DNA from: Chrysomallon squamiferum
Lineage: Eukaryota; Mollusca; Gastropoda; Neomphalida; Peltospiridae
Reading direction: 5' to 3'
DNA: 64,000 nt
NCBI GenBank assembly: GCA_012295275.1
Contig: CM022670.1
Coordinates: 13,959,373-14,023,372 of the forward strand
Part shown: piece after piece, positions 45,174-57,328 of the stretch
Position numbering within the stretch: the stretch's first letter is position 1
Layout of the letters: every line of letters starts with the position of its first letter
Program-made: the position numbers and the translations under genes
The notes under the pieces: generated by a model
Told to the model about the DNA's origin: nothing
Database searches by the model: none
The model's input: only the letters and a program-made list of their open reading frames with translations

Positions 45174-46886
45174 GGTATGATGAATGTTTATTTCTGAATG
45201 CATTAAATATATTCACCAAATCACACAATAGGACTATTATTTTCACTTGTAAAAGGCTTTCATTTTCATGTAGGTTTCCCCACTCAAGGTTACTACGAAC
45301 TGACCACATTACATGTCTGCCCAAAATGTATAATGTAATTACAAACAAATGTGAGACTTCAATTAAATAGTTGTCTGAACATTTATCTGTCAATGGTATT
45401 CTGTTTGAAAAATGTTATTCCATTGCCTTTGACAGGAAACAGCCCTACAAAACTTCACAACTTTAAAAGCGGGACTTTTCAGCACCACACATTTGATTTG
45501 ATTATGCTGATGTTTGAAACTTAACTTTTAACTTGGAACGTTTTGAAAGAACGTCCAGACGTCTGTTTGAGATATTTTAATTTGGAATCATCCAGTCTGC
45601 TTCTCACACTGACAGGATACTTGGCGAAGAGTTCAGCGCCAAAGTCAGGTGCCGATCCAGAGATGATGGTGGTTAGAGGGGTAAATGTACCAGATAGTCA
45701 CACGTCTACAAGAAAATGTCTAATTTTTAAAATAATTATTTATATATATATATATATGTATGTATGTCAGAAGAAAACGAAATATTTGCTTCTTGTTGTA
45801 AGAACTTTAAGCTGCACGAAAAGAAAATTATTAAAGAGTCGATAAAATTAAATAAAAAACAACAAACAAGAGAACGCTTCTCAAACTATAGGCTTTGTGT
45901 CGAAACTGTGCGGACTGTAAGCTTTTGGGAAGCAAGAAATTGTTTCCTGTAAAGGATACGTCAATAGATAAAAGTATGATATAAAAAGAAGACAATGAAG
46001 AAGAAGAAGGATGCAGTAAAAAACAAACAAAAAAACAATCAAAAACGAAGCAACCCAAAATACCCCCCCAAAAACCCATTGCTGACAAAAAAGAATACAA
46101 TTAAGATTTGTTCTATTAAACGATGCAACAAAAGCATACTAAATTATTTATCATCCGGTATTAAACTTTTGATACTTCTTTCGCATATACGTATATTTTC
46201 AGATAAACGAGTAACAAGTGTTTCAAACAAAGTGTTTCAAACGATAGCAGAAAATATCGCGATAGGTATACTCTATGCAAAACTAATCTTGTAACCAGTC
46301 ATATTACATGTAAGCGTTCTAATTTAAAGCAAGAACATCGCAGAAGAAACAGAACAAGAAAAAAAGCAAAGGATAAAGAAGAAAAAAAAGGGGGAAAAAG
46401 GATGATGATGGTAATGACGACGAAGCTGATGATACTGATGATGATGTTTATGATGTCAATGAAGATGATAATAATTGTATTGATGTTGATAACGACGTCG
46501 ACGAAAAAGAAGAATTGACAAAGCAAAAAAAAAAAACGATTTAGGAAATTAAGAAAAAAGCTCTGGGACCACCCTGTAGACCCATCAGTGGTGTAAAAAG
46601 AGATGGATTGTTTCTGAGCGTTCTCCTGTAGTGTGAAGTGTTGGGTGACTGACAGACACAAGTATAGAGGTAACTTGGTTACAGCGTCAAGAGTATCTTC
46701 GTGAACCTATTGCACTTTTAGGTAAATCGCGCAGTACCGTTTTGTTCGGAATTGTAATAAATTCAAGGCCAACTGTTTCTGATTTATACGATATTCTCGC
46801 AAAGCTGTGTAGAGAGACTGCTTTGAGAAAGCGAAGAAAGAAAAAATCTTGTGAAACTAAATAAAGGTATTTTGTGCTGCACTAAA

Positions 46887-46887
<1 letters not shown>

Positions 46888-46929
<42 letters not shown>

Positions 46930-46939
46930 AAAAAAAAAA
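46888..46939. repeat. A40 homopolymer plus A10
   Basis: Forty A residues, TG, then ten more. It is followed by A-rich AAAT/AAGG degenerate repeats to about 47110. This could be the poly(A) tail of a retroposed sequence on the + strand, but I recognise no body upstream. Confidence 0.9.
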
Positions 46940-47435
46940 ATTAAGGCTGGAAAGAAAGGAAATTAAAATAAAATAAATAGGAACAAAAATAATAATAAAT
47001 AAATAATTAAATAAATAAATAGACGAGAAAGTTAACAGAAAAAATACACCACACAAAATAAATAAATAAATAAATAAAATAAAGAAAAAGAAAGGAAAAG
47101 GAAAGAAAGAACTAAGGTATCAAAAGATAGAAGAAACAGAGAGATATCTACGACGACGACAACAACAACGAGCCAGAAAACTTTACCTCCTAATTGTCGA
47201 ATATCTTTAATCACATTCTTTATAAATCAGTCAGTCACACCCATTTTAATTAGGAATGTGCGTCTGTCTCTGCCTGTGTGTGTGTGTGTGTTTGTATACG
47301 TATGAAATGTATATGTACGCATATTTGTATGTACGTGTGTATGTGTGTGTATGTGTGTGTATGTATGTATGTATCTATGTATGTTCGTATGGTCTTTGAT
47401 ATATGCATGTGCATATAAATATTTGTGTGTGTCTC

Positions 47436-47530
47436 TGCACAACACTATGTGACGAAATAGATACACTAACGAAATCTCGTACAAAGCAGCTGCCATTTAA
47501 TCAATAATTTCTCAGTAAGTAGAATTAGAT
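47436..47530 (+). mobile_element. hAT-like transposase 3' fragment, copy 1 (pseudogene)
   Basis: The + strand wording encodes pieces readable as T-L-C-D and, in another frame, NRYTNEIS..AAA followed by IISQ-stop. It aligns base by base with the longer copy at 51087-51170, including the shared ATTTCTCAGTAAG around the stop. It is truncated 5' by a (TG)n/(TATG)n region and carries an internal TAA, so it is dead. Confidence 0.4.
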
Positions 47531-48774
47531 TTATGCCAGTAATACAGACGTGAAAAAACATGACATCAGACTTCGTATAATGTATTTTCAAAAAAACAGT
47601 TTGGTTTACTCTGTTTACCTTTACGGAGGAACTGGTTCACACAAACAGATGAAAGATATGTCATAACATCTAATCCATCCATCGTTGTTTCTCCCATCCC
47701 AGGTAATGGATAGGAGCACAATGCAAAGAAAAAAACTGAAAACAATCGAGTCGAATCTGCCTATTAAAGACACAGTGACCTGTATCTTATGAGTAAACAT
47801 ATTAGTTGTACTGAAAACAATTTATGTTGGCAGATAAACAAAGGGGAAGAAAGTGTTACACGTGTACCGATTGAATACTGTAATTGTCTACATTCCAGTG
47901 GTTAATAGTGATGTAAAGGTGCAGAGAGAAAAAGAGAAACAAATAATAAAAACCTGCTCAAACTAAGCACATTTCTCGTACATACTATGTGTAACTGGCT
48001 TTTAGTACAAACAAAACATTTTATTAATTAACAATGCTTTGACCTTCATGCACCTGGAAACTTCTACGGGAGCGACTGGTTAGTGTAACAGACTAGAAGA
48101 AGTTGAATCAGAAGAATTGGTTGAAGATGATGTTTGTTAAAACATTAATCATAGTTGAGAATAAAATAAATCAAACAAGTCAAATAATAATAATCATAAT
48201 GATGATGATGATGACGATAATGACGATGATGATGATGATGATGATAATAATAATAATTATTTTATTATTATAAAGAAATAGGAAAAACTGCTGCTGGTGA
48301 TGTTGAATATGATGATGTTGATAATGAAGACGATCATGAGAATTATGATGATAATCATGATGGTTATAATGGAAACAACAAATAACAGTAAAATGGAATG
48401 AAAGTTTGTTCGACTATAAGTCAGTATAGTAAATTATTGATGTAACCATAATGTGAGCTAAGTTAAATAATTCAGTACTAGTAAAATGCACTAGCAGTCG
48501 ATGCTGCCAGGCCATTAGCTACTGTTACTGAAATATACACACAATCTCATGCGCAGGAAAGCACTTAACACGACCTTTCACAGTCGGAAAACAGTCCTGT
48601 AGAATGGCTTCGAGAAGAATGGATCCTACAGACCAGCGTACTTCAGTTCTGGGATCTAATCACTGAACTGTAGTTTTCATCCATGCCGTTTTGAAATGAT
48701 TAACTAAAAATATACAACATTCGCAGGAAGTAAATTAGTATGGCAGTAAGATCGAATCAACTTGCAGAGGACAA
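47531..48774. other. Non-coding tract
   Basis: Includes a (GAT)n/(GAC)-type degenerate array at 48195-48265, continuing as scattered GATGATG words to 48365. No exon seen, but the following candidate exon at 48954 implies that this may be intron. Confidence 0.5.
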
Positions 48775-48885
<111 letters not shown>

Positions 48886-48953
48886 GTCGGTTGCTAGTGA
48901 ATTATTTAACTTAGCTCCATCTTACACGAGAACACATATGTTTAATGTTTCAG

Positions 48954-49179
48954 TTGCGGAGCACTAGGTAGAACGGAAAATAATCTCATGATAGACGATT
49001 CAAGAAGCGATCGTGCTCATTTACCTTTAGAAGTGTATTTTCAGTACCGTGAAACAATCTCAGTAACTATTATTTCGATTCTACAGTCTATATTTCTCCT
49101 TAGTCTGATCATAATTACATACCGAAAGTCCTTTGGTTTACATGGCTTGAAACATTGTTATGTGTGTGGCATAAATTAG
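48954..49179 (+). CDS. Candidate terminal exon of a single-pass membrane protein
   Basis: After an acceptor ATATGTTTAATGTTTCAG at 48953 the frame is open at once. One base completes a codon, then 74 residues run to a TAG at 49177-49179. It reads CGALGRTENNLMIDDSRSDR, then AHLPLEVYFQYRET, then a 22-residue hydrophobic stretch ISVTIISILQSIFLLSLIII, then TYRKSFGLHGLKHCYVCGIN. A hydrophobic span followed at once by Tyr-Arg-Lys and a short basic, Cys-containing tail is the classical end of a type I membrane protein (phase 2 entry). The polar stretch before it would be the juxtamembrane ectodomain. ATG at 48988 could also start a 63-residue small membrane protein. No family is recognised, and no good AATAAA lies close by. 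Chance remains possible because AT-rich DNA readily encodes Ile/Leu/Phe. Confidence 0.4.
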
Positions 49180-51006
49180 GAACAGTATAGGAATTTAATA
49201 ATATATGGACATGAGCAAAGGAATTTTATCTCTTTCTTTGAGTTAAAAAAAAAAAAATTGAAATCTGAAAAGAGGCATTCACGGTAAACCGTTTTAACGG
49301 CAGTTTCTGAGTCATGTTATGATTCATAACAATGTAATGATTTTGAAACTAAATGAATCATAGAAGTTTCCTTCAAAAACACAGCTATTATTTCACTTGT
49401 GGTATTCTCCAGAGACATAAACGGACTCAAATACTGTTTAACAATATTTTATCTGGTACCAGTCATATTTTCTTATAGTTATAAAGAATACCCCCCCCCC
49501 CAAAAAAAAAAAAAAAAAAAAAAAATAATAAAACTTGCTGTCACCACAGAATAGACTATTTTTTCACACTCAGCAGTAAAAATATTTTATTTACCTACCC
49601 CAAAACGTACCACATATTTAATAAACCAGTTAAATAGCGCTGACAGGGAAGGGAGGAACTCAAAAGGGGACATCAAATGGGATCGATCCTGAATCCTATA
49701 CCGTCTGCTCTATGCTGTCCATTTCCTTTTGCTATATGAAAAATAGGCGTTTAATGACTAAGTCTGTGAGTACGTGGTGGAATTGGAAATAAGCCACTGA
49801 TCACATTGGTGTTTGTAGAGTAGAAGATGTCAGAGTGTTTATTTAGCTTAGAAGCTGATTGCATTTTATAGGGAGATGGTCCTGCGATCTACCAGTCCTG
49901 ATACTACCAGTCTAACTGCATAGAAGGAATGTGTCTATAATTAAATAGTGGAAATAAAAATTGCCAGACGGGTAAGTACTTTTCAAAATAATATGTTATT
50001 CTTGGTACTTTATTAGATGTTAGTGTACGTACATTTTTGTTGAAATTGTATATTTATAGTGCAAATATATCTCATGATGTAATTCAATAACGACATTTTA
50101 ATGAAATTTTATGAAATAATCGAGTATTTCAAACATCTCTCTCTTTGCATCATGACATTCCAGTACATGTTGTGAAATGTTAATAGTAATAAGAATGACA
50201 GAAACAATAACAACAGTAACAACAACAAAAAAAATCGTTATGAACAATAAGTTTAAAAAATTGCAACAGTATCACCTGACATTGTCATGAACATACATTA
50301 TCGACTACAACAATATTTTTTTACACATTATCATCAATGGCAACAATAATAATACAAATAAATTAATGATAATGTTATAAAATAAATACTAATTTCAAAT
50401 GAAAAAATTTAAAGAAGAAAAAAATAAAAATAAAAACACAAAAAACAACAAAAAACAAAACAAAAAAGAAAGAAAACAAAAGGAAATAAAACAAAACAAA
50501 CAAATGCAGAAATATATTAATAAATATTTAAATAATTTTTTTTTTAAGATAACATTAAAAAAAATAATAATAATAATAATCTTATTAATTAAGGTAAAAT
50601 GAACAATACTTACAACATCGCTTCAAGAATATGATTGTTAACAGCATGTTAGACGTCATACCAATATGTAATAATGTTCATCTTTCGCTCTTATATATAT
50701 ATACCTCTAAACCATTGCAAACCGTTATGACAGCCAGGAGTGGATCAAAGATTTCAGAAAGTAGAGGGGCGTCGTCATTATAGTGAGTGCAACTTTCACT
50801 TTGAAATGCACTAAATCAAAATTTTTAAAAAAAAAAAAAATAAAAAATAAAAAATCATCTACAAAGTTAAAAAAAAAAAAGAAAAAAAGAAAAAAAAAAG
50901 ATTAAAAAAAAAAGATTTAAAAAATTAAAATAAAAATATGAATAGTAATAATTATAATAATGACAAATGAAGACGGAAAAGAATAAGGGAGCCTCGTCGG
51001 GTACTG
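49180..51006. other. AT-rich non-coding tract
   Basis: Holds C11 next to A23 at 49491-49525, A-rich low-complexity DNA at 50400-50580 and 50820-50940, and on the minus strand a faint tRNA-like string GGATTCAGGATCGATCCC (about 49682-49699) that recalls a SINE B box. At 50735-50775 a GTGGATC..GTAGAGGGGCGTC segment is similar to those near 3945 and 45650. No gene is called. Confidence 0.5.
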
Positions 51007-51166
51007 GATATCCTTCTTGATCCGCGCCTGAAAGTTCAGCAAGTATAAAGAAATCAAAGACATTGCTGAAAACTGCATCACAACATTGTGTGATGATGTC
51101 AGAAATAGATACACTAATGAGATCTCGTTCACGGCAGCTGCCAGATTAATAATAATTTCTCAGTAA
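51007..51166 (+). pseudogene. hAT-like transposase fragment, copy 2 (frameshifted)
   Basis: At 51016-51033 the + strand encodes LDPRLK, the conserved wording of the LDPR(F/Y)K block in hAT-family transposases. After a +1 frame change, 51042-51166 encodes SKYKEIKDIAENCITTLCDD and VRNRYTNEISFTAAARLIII before a stop. Both parts are hydrophilic and co-linear, so a single-base indel has split one reading frame. hAT enzymes are nuclear cut-and-paste transposases. This copy lacks the N-terminal zinc finger and catalytic core and is inactive. The last 80 bp recur at 47436-47530. Confidence 0.45.
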
Positions 51167-51274
51167 GCGGAATTTGGTGCTTTGTAGATGTTTTTTTTTT
51201 TAATATTTGTTTTGAACTTTCTTTTTGTATGATTACGTGTAACTAAGGTATGTAAGATTATGTAGAGAGCTGAG

Positions 51275-51420
51275 GCATGGTTGATCAAAGAAATCAAAAG
51301 AGCGAAGCGAGACTACGCAAGACGGCTCGTCACTGATGACCTACGAATTGCACGATCTATCCTCCCCAGGATGCCAAATTTTCCGTTCCAGACAGTGCCT
51401 CAAATTGTTGAGATTTTGTT
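51275..51420 (+). mobile_element. LINE-like open-frame fragment
   Basis: The + frame reads AWLIKEIKRAKRDYARRLVT and then DDLRIARSILPRMPNF. Strings such as IKRAKRDYARRL are characteristic of the linker just before the reverse transcriptase in non-LTR retrotransposons. The frame then dissolves into T-rich DNA, so only a short remnant is present. No reverse-transcriptase motif is visible. Confidence 0.4.
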
Positions 51421-52932
51421 GTTTATTTTTGGCGTTTTTATTTTTTATTACTTTTTTTTATTTTAAATTTTTAAATTTTGTTTTGATTTCATTAAAACTA
51501 AACACTTTCCTGTCTACGAAAACAAAATGCACAAAAATGTATGAAAGAGATAAATACACAAGAAAAAGCAATAAAGAAGAAAAATTTCCGGAATGAAAAC
51601 TAATATAACCATTTACGCATATACACCATTTCTCTCATAAACACACAAAAATCAGCGAAATAATTATGTATATTAAAAATAATAAATACATTCTTTAGCC
51701 AGAATTTGTCTTGGATGCTTTGCAAGCTTTCAGAAGCCACATTTCTTCCAGTAGGTTAATAATGTCAGTGTTATCGCCAAATATTTTGATGTACTTTCTC
51801 TACATTGGCATCGTACGCGCTGTGAAAGCATTGTGTAAGCTAAATATAATGCTTATATCACAACCAGCCAATTCCTGGACAGCTCGGATGGCAGAAAATC
51901 CAGCTTGCACTCTTGGAGCAAACTATAAACACATTTCTACATATTAGTTATTAAACGTAAATTATTCTAGCTATGGTATTTTAGGAATGTGGGTGTATTT
52001 ATTTATTTCATATATATTCCTTAGTTTGGAATGTCGGTCTGTGGCAGAAACTCGCCTGACGTTCTAAGGAGCACAGGGATCGATTCGTGCTGATGGCGTC
52101 TGAGACTGTTGTCTGTTGTAATCATCACAGTATTTATTCATAATTTGCTTGCATCGGTATATTATCGACCATTTGGTCGTAATCTTGTTTAAATATTTAT
52201 CCATTCATTCGTTATTATTTTTCACCACTGATAAAGTGTTCTTTCTATAAAGATCGAGAAAAAGTCTATTACCTATTAGCTGTGACTTTTTTAAACATCA
52301 TTATCGAGGCCTCATTAGTTGTGTGCCGTATAAAAACTAATTACAACCTCAAAGAGAAAAATGTTGTTATTTGTCTTCTGTCATGGTAATTTCATAATCA
52401 TACTTTATTACTAGTAATGTTTGGTTGGGATGCAGTTTATAATTATCTGAAGGTTAACTAACTTTTTAAAAACTATTTGTTCGTAACATCATAGCTATAC
52501 TCTAATCTTAATAATGTGTTTGCACTTTTTGCTGTAAGATAACGTTAAATTTAACTAAAACTGCAGAACTTGGAGATATACGTAATAAAAGATATATCTA
52601 GAAAGAAAAAAAATGAAAGAAAGAAAACTTAAAATGAGAATGGCATAAAGTAAAAAAATAAAAAATAAAAAATAAAATAGACGTTTTTAGACCAGCTAAC
52701 TGTCGTTCTTTATTGTTAGGAAAGCATGACTACTACATGTGAAGTAAGGTTAACAGCAACGAACAGAACTCACACCTGTTTTGACACTGACCTATGATTT
52801 CTCTTACAGCGAAACATCTGACATCACCGCAAAATTACACCTTTTACACTGATTTATTCATTAGAATATCTTGTACTAAACTGTAATAATTTTTTTTATA
52901 CTGTTCATCTCTGTAATAATAAGCGTACAAAT
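51421..52932. other. AT-rich non-coding tract
   Basis: From an acceptor-like ATTCTTTAG at about 51698 a + frame stays open for about 82 codons (PEFVLDALQAFRSHISSSRL onward) to a TAG at 51947, including a hydrophobic patch. There is no other support, so it is not called. Around 52040-52120 a GC-richer patch with GGGATCGATTCGTG may be an eroded tRNA-derived repeat. Confidence 0.45.
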
Positions 52933-53220
52933 CTATAGATTAGGTGCTGAGAACCACAACGTTGATTTGAAGATGTAAAACGGACATCGTAACGAAAAGT
53001 AGCTAAGACATGTTTTTGATGAAATGGTGGAGAGAGGCAACACAGAGGGATTGACTGGGTAATCTGAGGTCAGCATACTGTTATGGTCACCACTATCGCA
53101 AAGGCTATTCGGTACGATTAGACGCAAGATTTCTTTTATATGACCTTTGTCATTCAACCATGGCTTTTGATGAACAGTTCTGAATTTCTGACGTTCTGAT
53201 GAACAGAAGAATTGGCGCAT
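52933..53220 (-). CDS. Unrecognised 95-codon open frame
   Basis: A true ATG at 53220 opens 95 codons of ordinary composition: MRQFFCSSERQKFRTVHQKP, then WLNDKGHIKEILRLIVPN, then a Ser/Pro-rich part and a Cys-containing end. It stops with TAG at 52933. It is less AT-rich than its flanks. A TTCTGTTCATCAGAACGTCAG / TTCAGAACTGTTCATCA near-repeat at the 5' end suggests a local duplication within it. No domain is recognised. A small gene, a terminal exon or a mobile-element fragment are all possible. Confidence 0.25.
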   Translation of the reverse strand: MRQFFCSSERQKFRTVHQKPWLNDKGHIKEILRLIVPNSLCDSGDHNSMLTSDYPVNPSVLPLSTISSKTCLSYFSLRCPFYIFKSTLWFSAPNL

Positions 53221-53304
53221 TGAAGAGGACTGATCCTGCAGCCTGTCATGTTTCAGTTTTTCATTTTAAGCAGTAAGTTTGCTCAGACGGCAGATGCGAC
53301 GCCC

Positions 53305-53307
53305 GTG

Positions 53308-53340
<33 letters not shown>

Positions 53341-53615
53341 ACGTAAGACGTAAGAATGGCATATTATTAAATCAATAAGCCATAGCATACGTGTTGCTCC
53401 AGTATTTAGACTGCGATGAATATAATTTTTCATTATAATAAACAAACAAACAAACAAATAAACAAACAAACAAACAAATAAATAAATAAATAAATAAATA
53501 AATAAATGAAAAACGAAATTATAGCTTGCATATGGAATATGCCACCAGTTGTTCTTATGTAGTAATTAAATTCGATAATTAGATTTTCTTTGTTCTAAAT
53601 GAAAACAGTAAAAAA

Positions 53616-53655
<40 letters not shown>

Positions 53656-53656
53656 T
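53305..53656. repeat. Cluster of A-rich arrays: A30, (AAAC)n(AAAT)n, A22(TA)n
   Basis: A homopolymer of about 30 A at 53309-53338, AAAC/AAAT tetramers at 53440-53506, and a 22-A run followed by (TA)n at 53611-53656. Between them is unremarkable AT-rich DNA. Confidence 0.93.
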
Positions 53657-54867
53657 GCTGTCGATAATGTTGTTCATGACAATGTTAGGTAACACTGTTG
53701 CTATTTTTTAATTTGCGTCAAATATAATTTACCTCATTGATTTTCCGATGACAATATTAACAAAATAATAATAATAAAAAACAATAATAAATAAAAATAA
53801 ATAAATAAATATGTTTTGCGAATTACGCTTATTCATACTCATCGGAAAAGTATGTTGGTGGTAAATTTGTTAAAATAGTTATTATTTCTTACCTTCTTAT
53901 TTTCATTTTTTATTTTTTCTCCCCATCATTTCAAACATAATGCAATTTACTCATATTCTATAAATAAACTGGTGGAGAATAGCTGAGGTGGGTAAAACAG
54001 AATTTGATGAAGATTTACACCAATCAGTAATTACCAACAGACACAGTTTAGCAGACGACGTATCACGTGACCAGATATAACCAACACAGCAACTGAACCT
54101 TCTGTTGTTAGGCATTATTTTCTTTATTGCTTTTCAAAACACAAGAGTTCTTTCTAAAAGAGCACTGAACTCTTCACTTGTAAATATTGTCGCAAATAAC
54201 TTTGGCGATCAACGACCTCCAAACTAAAATTCTTTCAATTTACCAGAACTAGATAACAGGTTGTTATTTTTTTCTTCTATTTTTTGAATATTTTTTTTTT
54301 TTGTGTTTGTTTTGTTTTAGTCCTAGCAGATGACTGCAAGATAACGTTCTATCCCTACAAATCTTGCTAATTATACTGATTATCGTCTGCTCGCTGACTG
54401 AATACAACGGCTCATTTTAACAACAAATATCAAAGTTGGCTGCTGCGTTGGTGTAAGATCTTAAGATATAGTTAACTAAAGTAGACAATGTGTTGCAAAT
54501 ATCAGACAGACTGAAACATATTAAGCTAATTCAGACGGATGCGCAAAAAAAATCTTGAACTTTAGGTAGGCCTTCGCGTAGTAAGAATGAGTGATTAATG
54601 AACATCAATGCATTTCAGTACACCGGTCATTATAATTTTTTTCCCCAAGTTTTAAAATTTAATTTTTTAATTCATTTATTAAAAATTGTTACTTCTTAAC
54701 TTTGAAAATTGTTATTTCACTTCGTCATTACTCTTTTATCATCAAACTCATAATAACGGTTGGCAGTAGAATCTGACTGCAATGTACACGGCATTTAGTT
54801 ATTTGTATCTGCACATCCGAATGTTTGTCAGTTAACCATTTCATTGTGTTTGTTTCTTTAATTACTC

Positions 54868-54870
<3 letters not shown>
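53657..54870. other. AT-rich non-coding tract
   Basis: No exon or known repeat recognised, beyond (AAT)n/(AAAT)n near 53762-53812. Confidence 0.6.

Positions 54871-54942
<72 letters not shown>
54871..54942. repeat. (AG)n microsatellite
   Basis: About 70 bp pure AG, purines on the + strand. Confidence 0.97.
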
Positions 54943-54946
<4 letters not shown>

Positions 54947-55759
54947 ATGCAGTAAGAAATATTTTAAATACACCTTCCCACTGGCTAAATAGGACAAACC
55001 ATGAATTCTGGTATTCCGTGCCTACATCAGATGTCGGAATAAAAAATTCCTCACTGTGATCACTAAACAGAATTGTTCCTGTAACTCTTTGCTTTCTTGT
55101 CTAATGCACTATCAACAGTCTATGTGGAAATATGTTAATGTTCAGACATTTTTTGTAACTCTATCATTTAAATTTAAAAGGACTGTCTGACAATACATTT
55201 TTAGTTTGGATACCACAAAAAACATTATAAACACCACGTCATTTCTGAAAGTTAAAAATTGTTTTGTCCTTCTAAAAGATAATTCTAATCAAAAGTAATT
55301 AATTTTTTTTTATACATACCTTCGGCAGACACACGTTGGACGACATTCATACTTGTAACTACCGGAAATAAGTCTTAATGAAAAATAAGGTTACCGGAAG
55401 TAGTTTTCAGACATCCTATACCAGCAAGATATTTGTTAATGTAAGATATTTTTGATATTTAGCATTCCGGACGAGGTAGATTATTAACACAGTGAAAACA
55501 GTTCGGTGGTGTAAGAACATTTTTCTTACAAATGAATGGGAATAGTTTGTGAAAGCAGAGAAGTTTACTGGTGTTTGAGAAAGTTTGCCATCCTGAGACA
55601 TGTACCAGGAAAGTCGTAAAACGAATTCCACAACTGTTCATCTCTGTTTCAGATAGATGTTTAAAATGTACTTCTTTATTACCTTTTTCCTTATTATTAT
55701 TATTATTATTATTATTATTAGTAGTAGTAGTAGTAATAGTATCAGTAGTACTACTACTA

Positions 55760-55808
<49 letters not shown>

Positions 55809-55978
55809 GAAGCATTACAATGGAAAGTATTTAGTAGGTTATTGCTCTCCATATTATAATGTGCGTTTCTGTCAAGGAAGTCGTTATAAGTTCACAAAGA
55901 AGAATAAAGAAAAGGAAAATGGAACTGAAAAAAAAAAAAAAAAAAAGAAAGCCCCCTCTCACAAATATTATGAAAACA

Positions 55979-56043
<65 letters not shown>

Positions 56044-56183
56044 GATAAACAAACAATCAAACAATACAATCTATATTATTAACATTTCTAGGAATTATTA
56101 ATTCTTTTATAATGCTTCACTGAAAACAGCACTACGCCATTAAGTCTATTTCAAGTCTTTGATGATTTCTCGGATTCTGTTTA

Positions 56184-56606
56184 ATGGATCAGGAGAAGCG
56201 GCAATTTTGTAGCAACTTGCGTCATCTTTGTGGGTATCAGACACACAAATGGCTGCAAGTATTTGTAGACAATAAATCTGTTTGTAAAAGACTGCCTGAA
56301 GAAGGGCAATCTGGCCTGATAATCTTGACGAATGTGGAAAATAATTCTTTACTACGTTGTAGCTCGAATGAATTTAATGGAAAGGATGAAGCTGGTTGCG
56401 TCATCACGTGCCATTATCAAAATTATTGCTGGAAAAAGTTTACTTTTGTATTGTTTTCATCATCACCATTTTGTTGTTGTTCATCTTATTATTGTTGTTG
56501 TTGTTGTTCTTCTTATTATTATTACTATTGTTGTTGTTGTTATTGTTGCTACTGTTCTTATATATCAACCACTCTGTATCTTTTTATTGAATCTAACACA
56601 CGATAA
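56184..56606 (+). CDS. Doubtful Cys-rich open frame fused to a triplet repeat
   Basis: ATG at 56184 opens about 90 codons of ordinary sequence (MDQEKRQFCSNLRHLCGYQT, later DEAGCVITCHYQNYCWKK) and then runs on through a TTG/ATT-type triplet repeat coding Cys, Ser and Tyr. Six cysteines in the first part are notable, but no splice site, promoter or domain supports it, and much of the length comes from the repeat. Confidence 0.15.
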   Translation: MDQEKRQFCSNLRHLCGYQTHKWLQVFVDNKSVCKRLPEEGQSGLIILTNVENNSLLRCSSNEFNGKDEAGCVITCHYQNYCWKKFTFVLFSSSPFCCCSSYYCCCCCSSYYYYYCCCCYCCYCSYISTTLYLFIESNTR

Positions 56607-57139
56607 CACATGTTACAGAAGGTGATGAACGAATCTATCTCTAAATCTGATAAACGTATCTTGTGTGTTACCTTACATGGCTAATTGTCCGACACCGAAG
56701 TATGCAGGTACAAATAACTTTAAAAAGCCAACTAAACTACATTCAGGCCACCACTACAGCGTAGATTCTACTGCCAGCAGCCAGTATCACTAACTTCACG
56801 ATGAAAGAATAACGAAGACGAAAGATGTTTGCGACGAAGAAATAAAAAAATAATATTTTTGAAACTTAAGGATAAAAACGTTTTTGTAAGGGAAGAAGAA
56901 CAATATATTCAAAAATAAAGAAAGAAAGAAAAAAGAAGAAAAGATGATAACCTTATTTCCACATCAAACAGACATTAATTCAACCAAATACTACAATCTA
57001 CCTTGCTCGAGCATTTATTCTCACTTACGTCCGATTAACATTTAATTATTCGCCGTTGCATCCTTTTATCCTTACCGAACCGAATTACAGCATGCAATAC
57101 GTGTTCTTACGACACATTAAATACGTTCTGTGTGCTCTA

Positions 57140-57328
57140 TCACAAAGGGTAATTTGTGTTAAAAGATTGGGGAATTCGCCTGTCAAAGAGAACAACCTGT
57201 TGGTGGAAGATAAACATTTGTTTTTGCGGAATGTTACGTTCGTTACATGCTGGAGTACTAGGACTCACAGATAACCCATCTGTTTCTGATAAAACTCCAA
57301 AGAATCCCTCCAGCGACCTCCTGTCCAT
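57140..57328 (-). CDS. Doubtful short open frame or exon
   Basis: A true ATG at 57328 opens 62 codons: MDRRSLEGFFGVLSETDGLS, VSPSTPACNERNIPQKQ and on. Composition is protein-like for the first 45 codons, and a CAACAG|GTTGTT could end an exon there. The + strand is also open across the same bases. No family recognised. Confidence 0.2.
   Translation of the reverse strand: MDRRSLEGFFGVLSETDGLSVSPSTPACNERNIPQKQMFIFHQQVVLFDRRIPQSFNTNYPL

Noticed and set aside
46299-46661. 120-codon minus-strand frame
   Set aside because: Dominated by Phe/Ile/Asp low-complexity sequence from an A-rich GAT/GAC patch; it starts with GTG.
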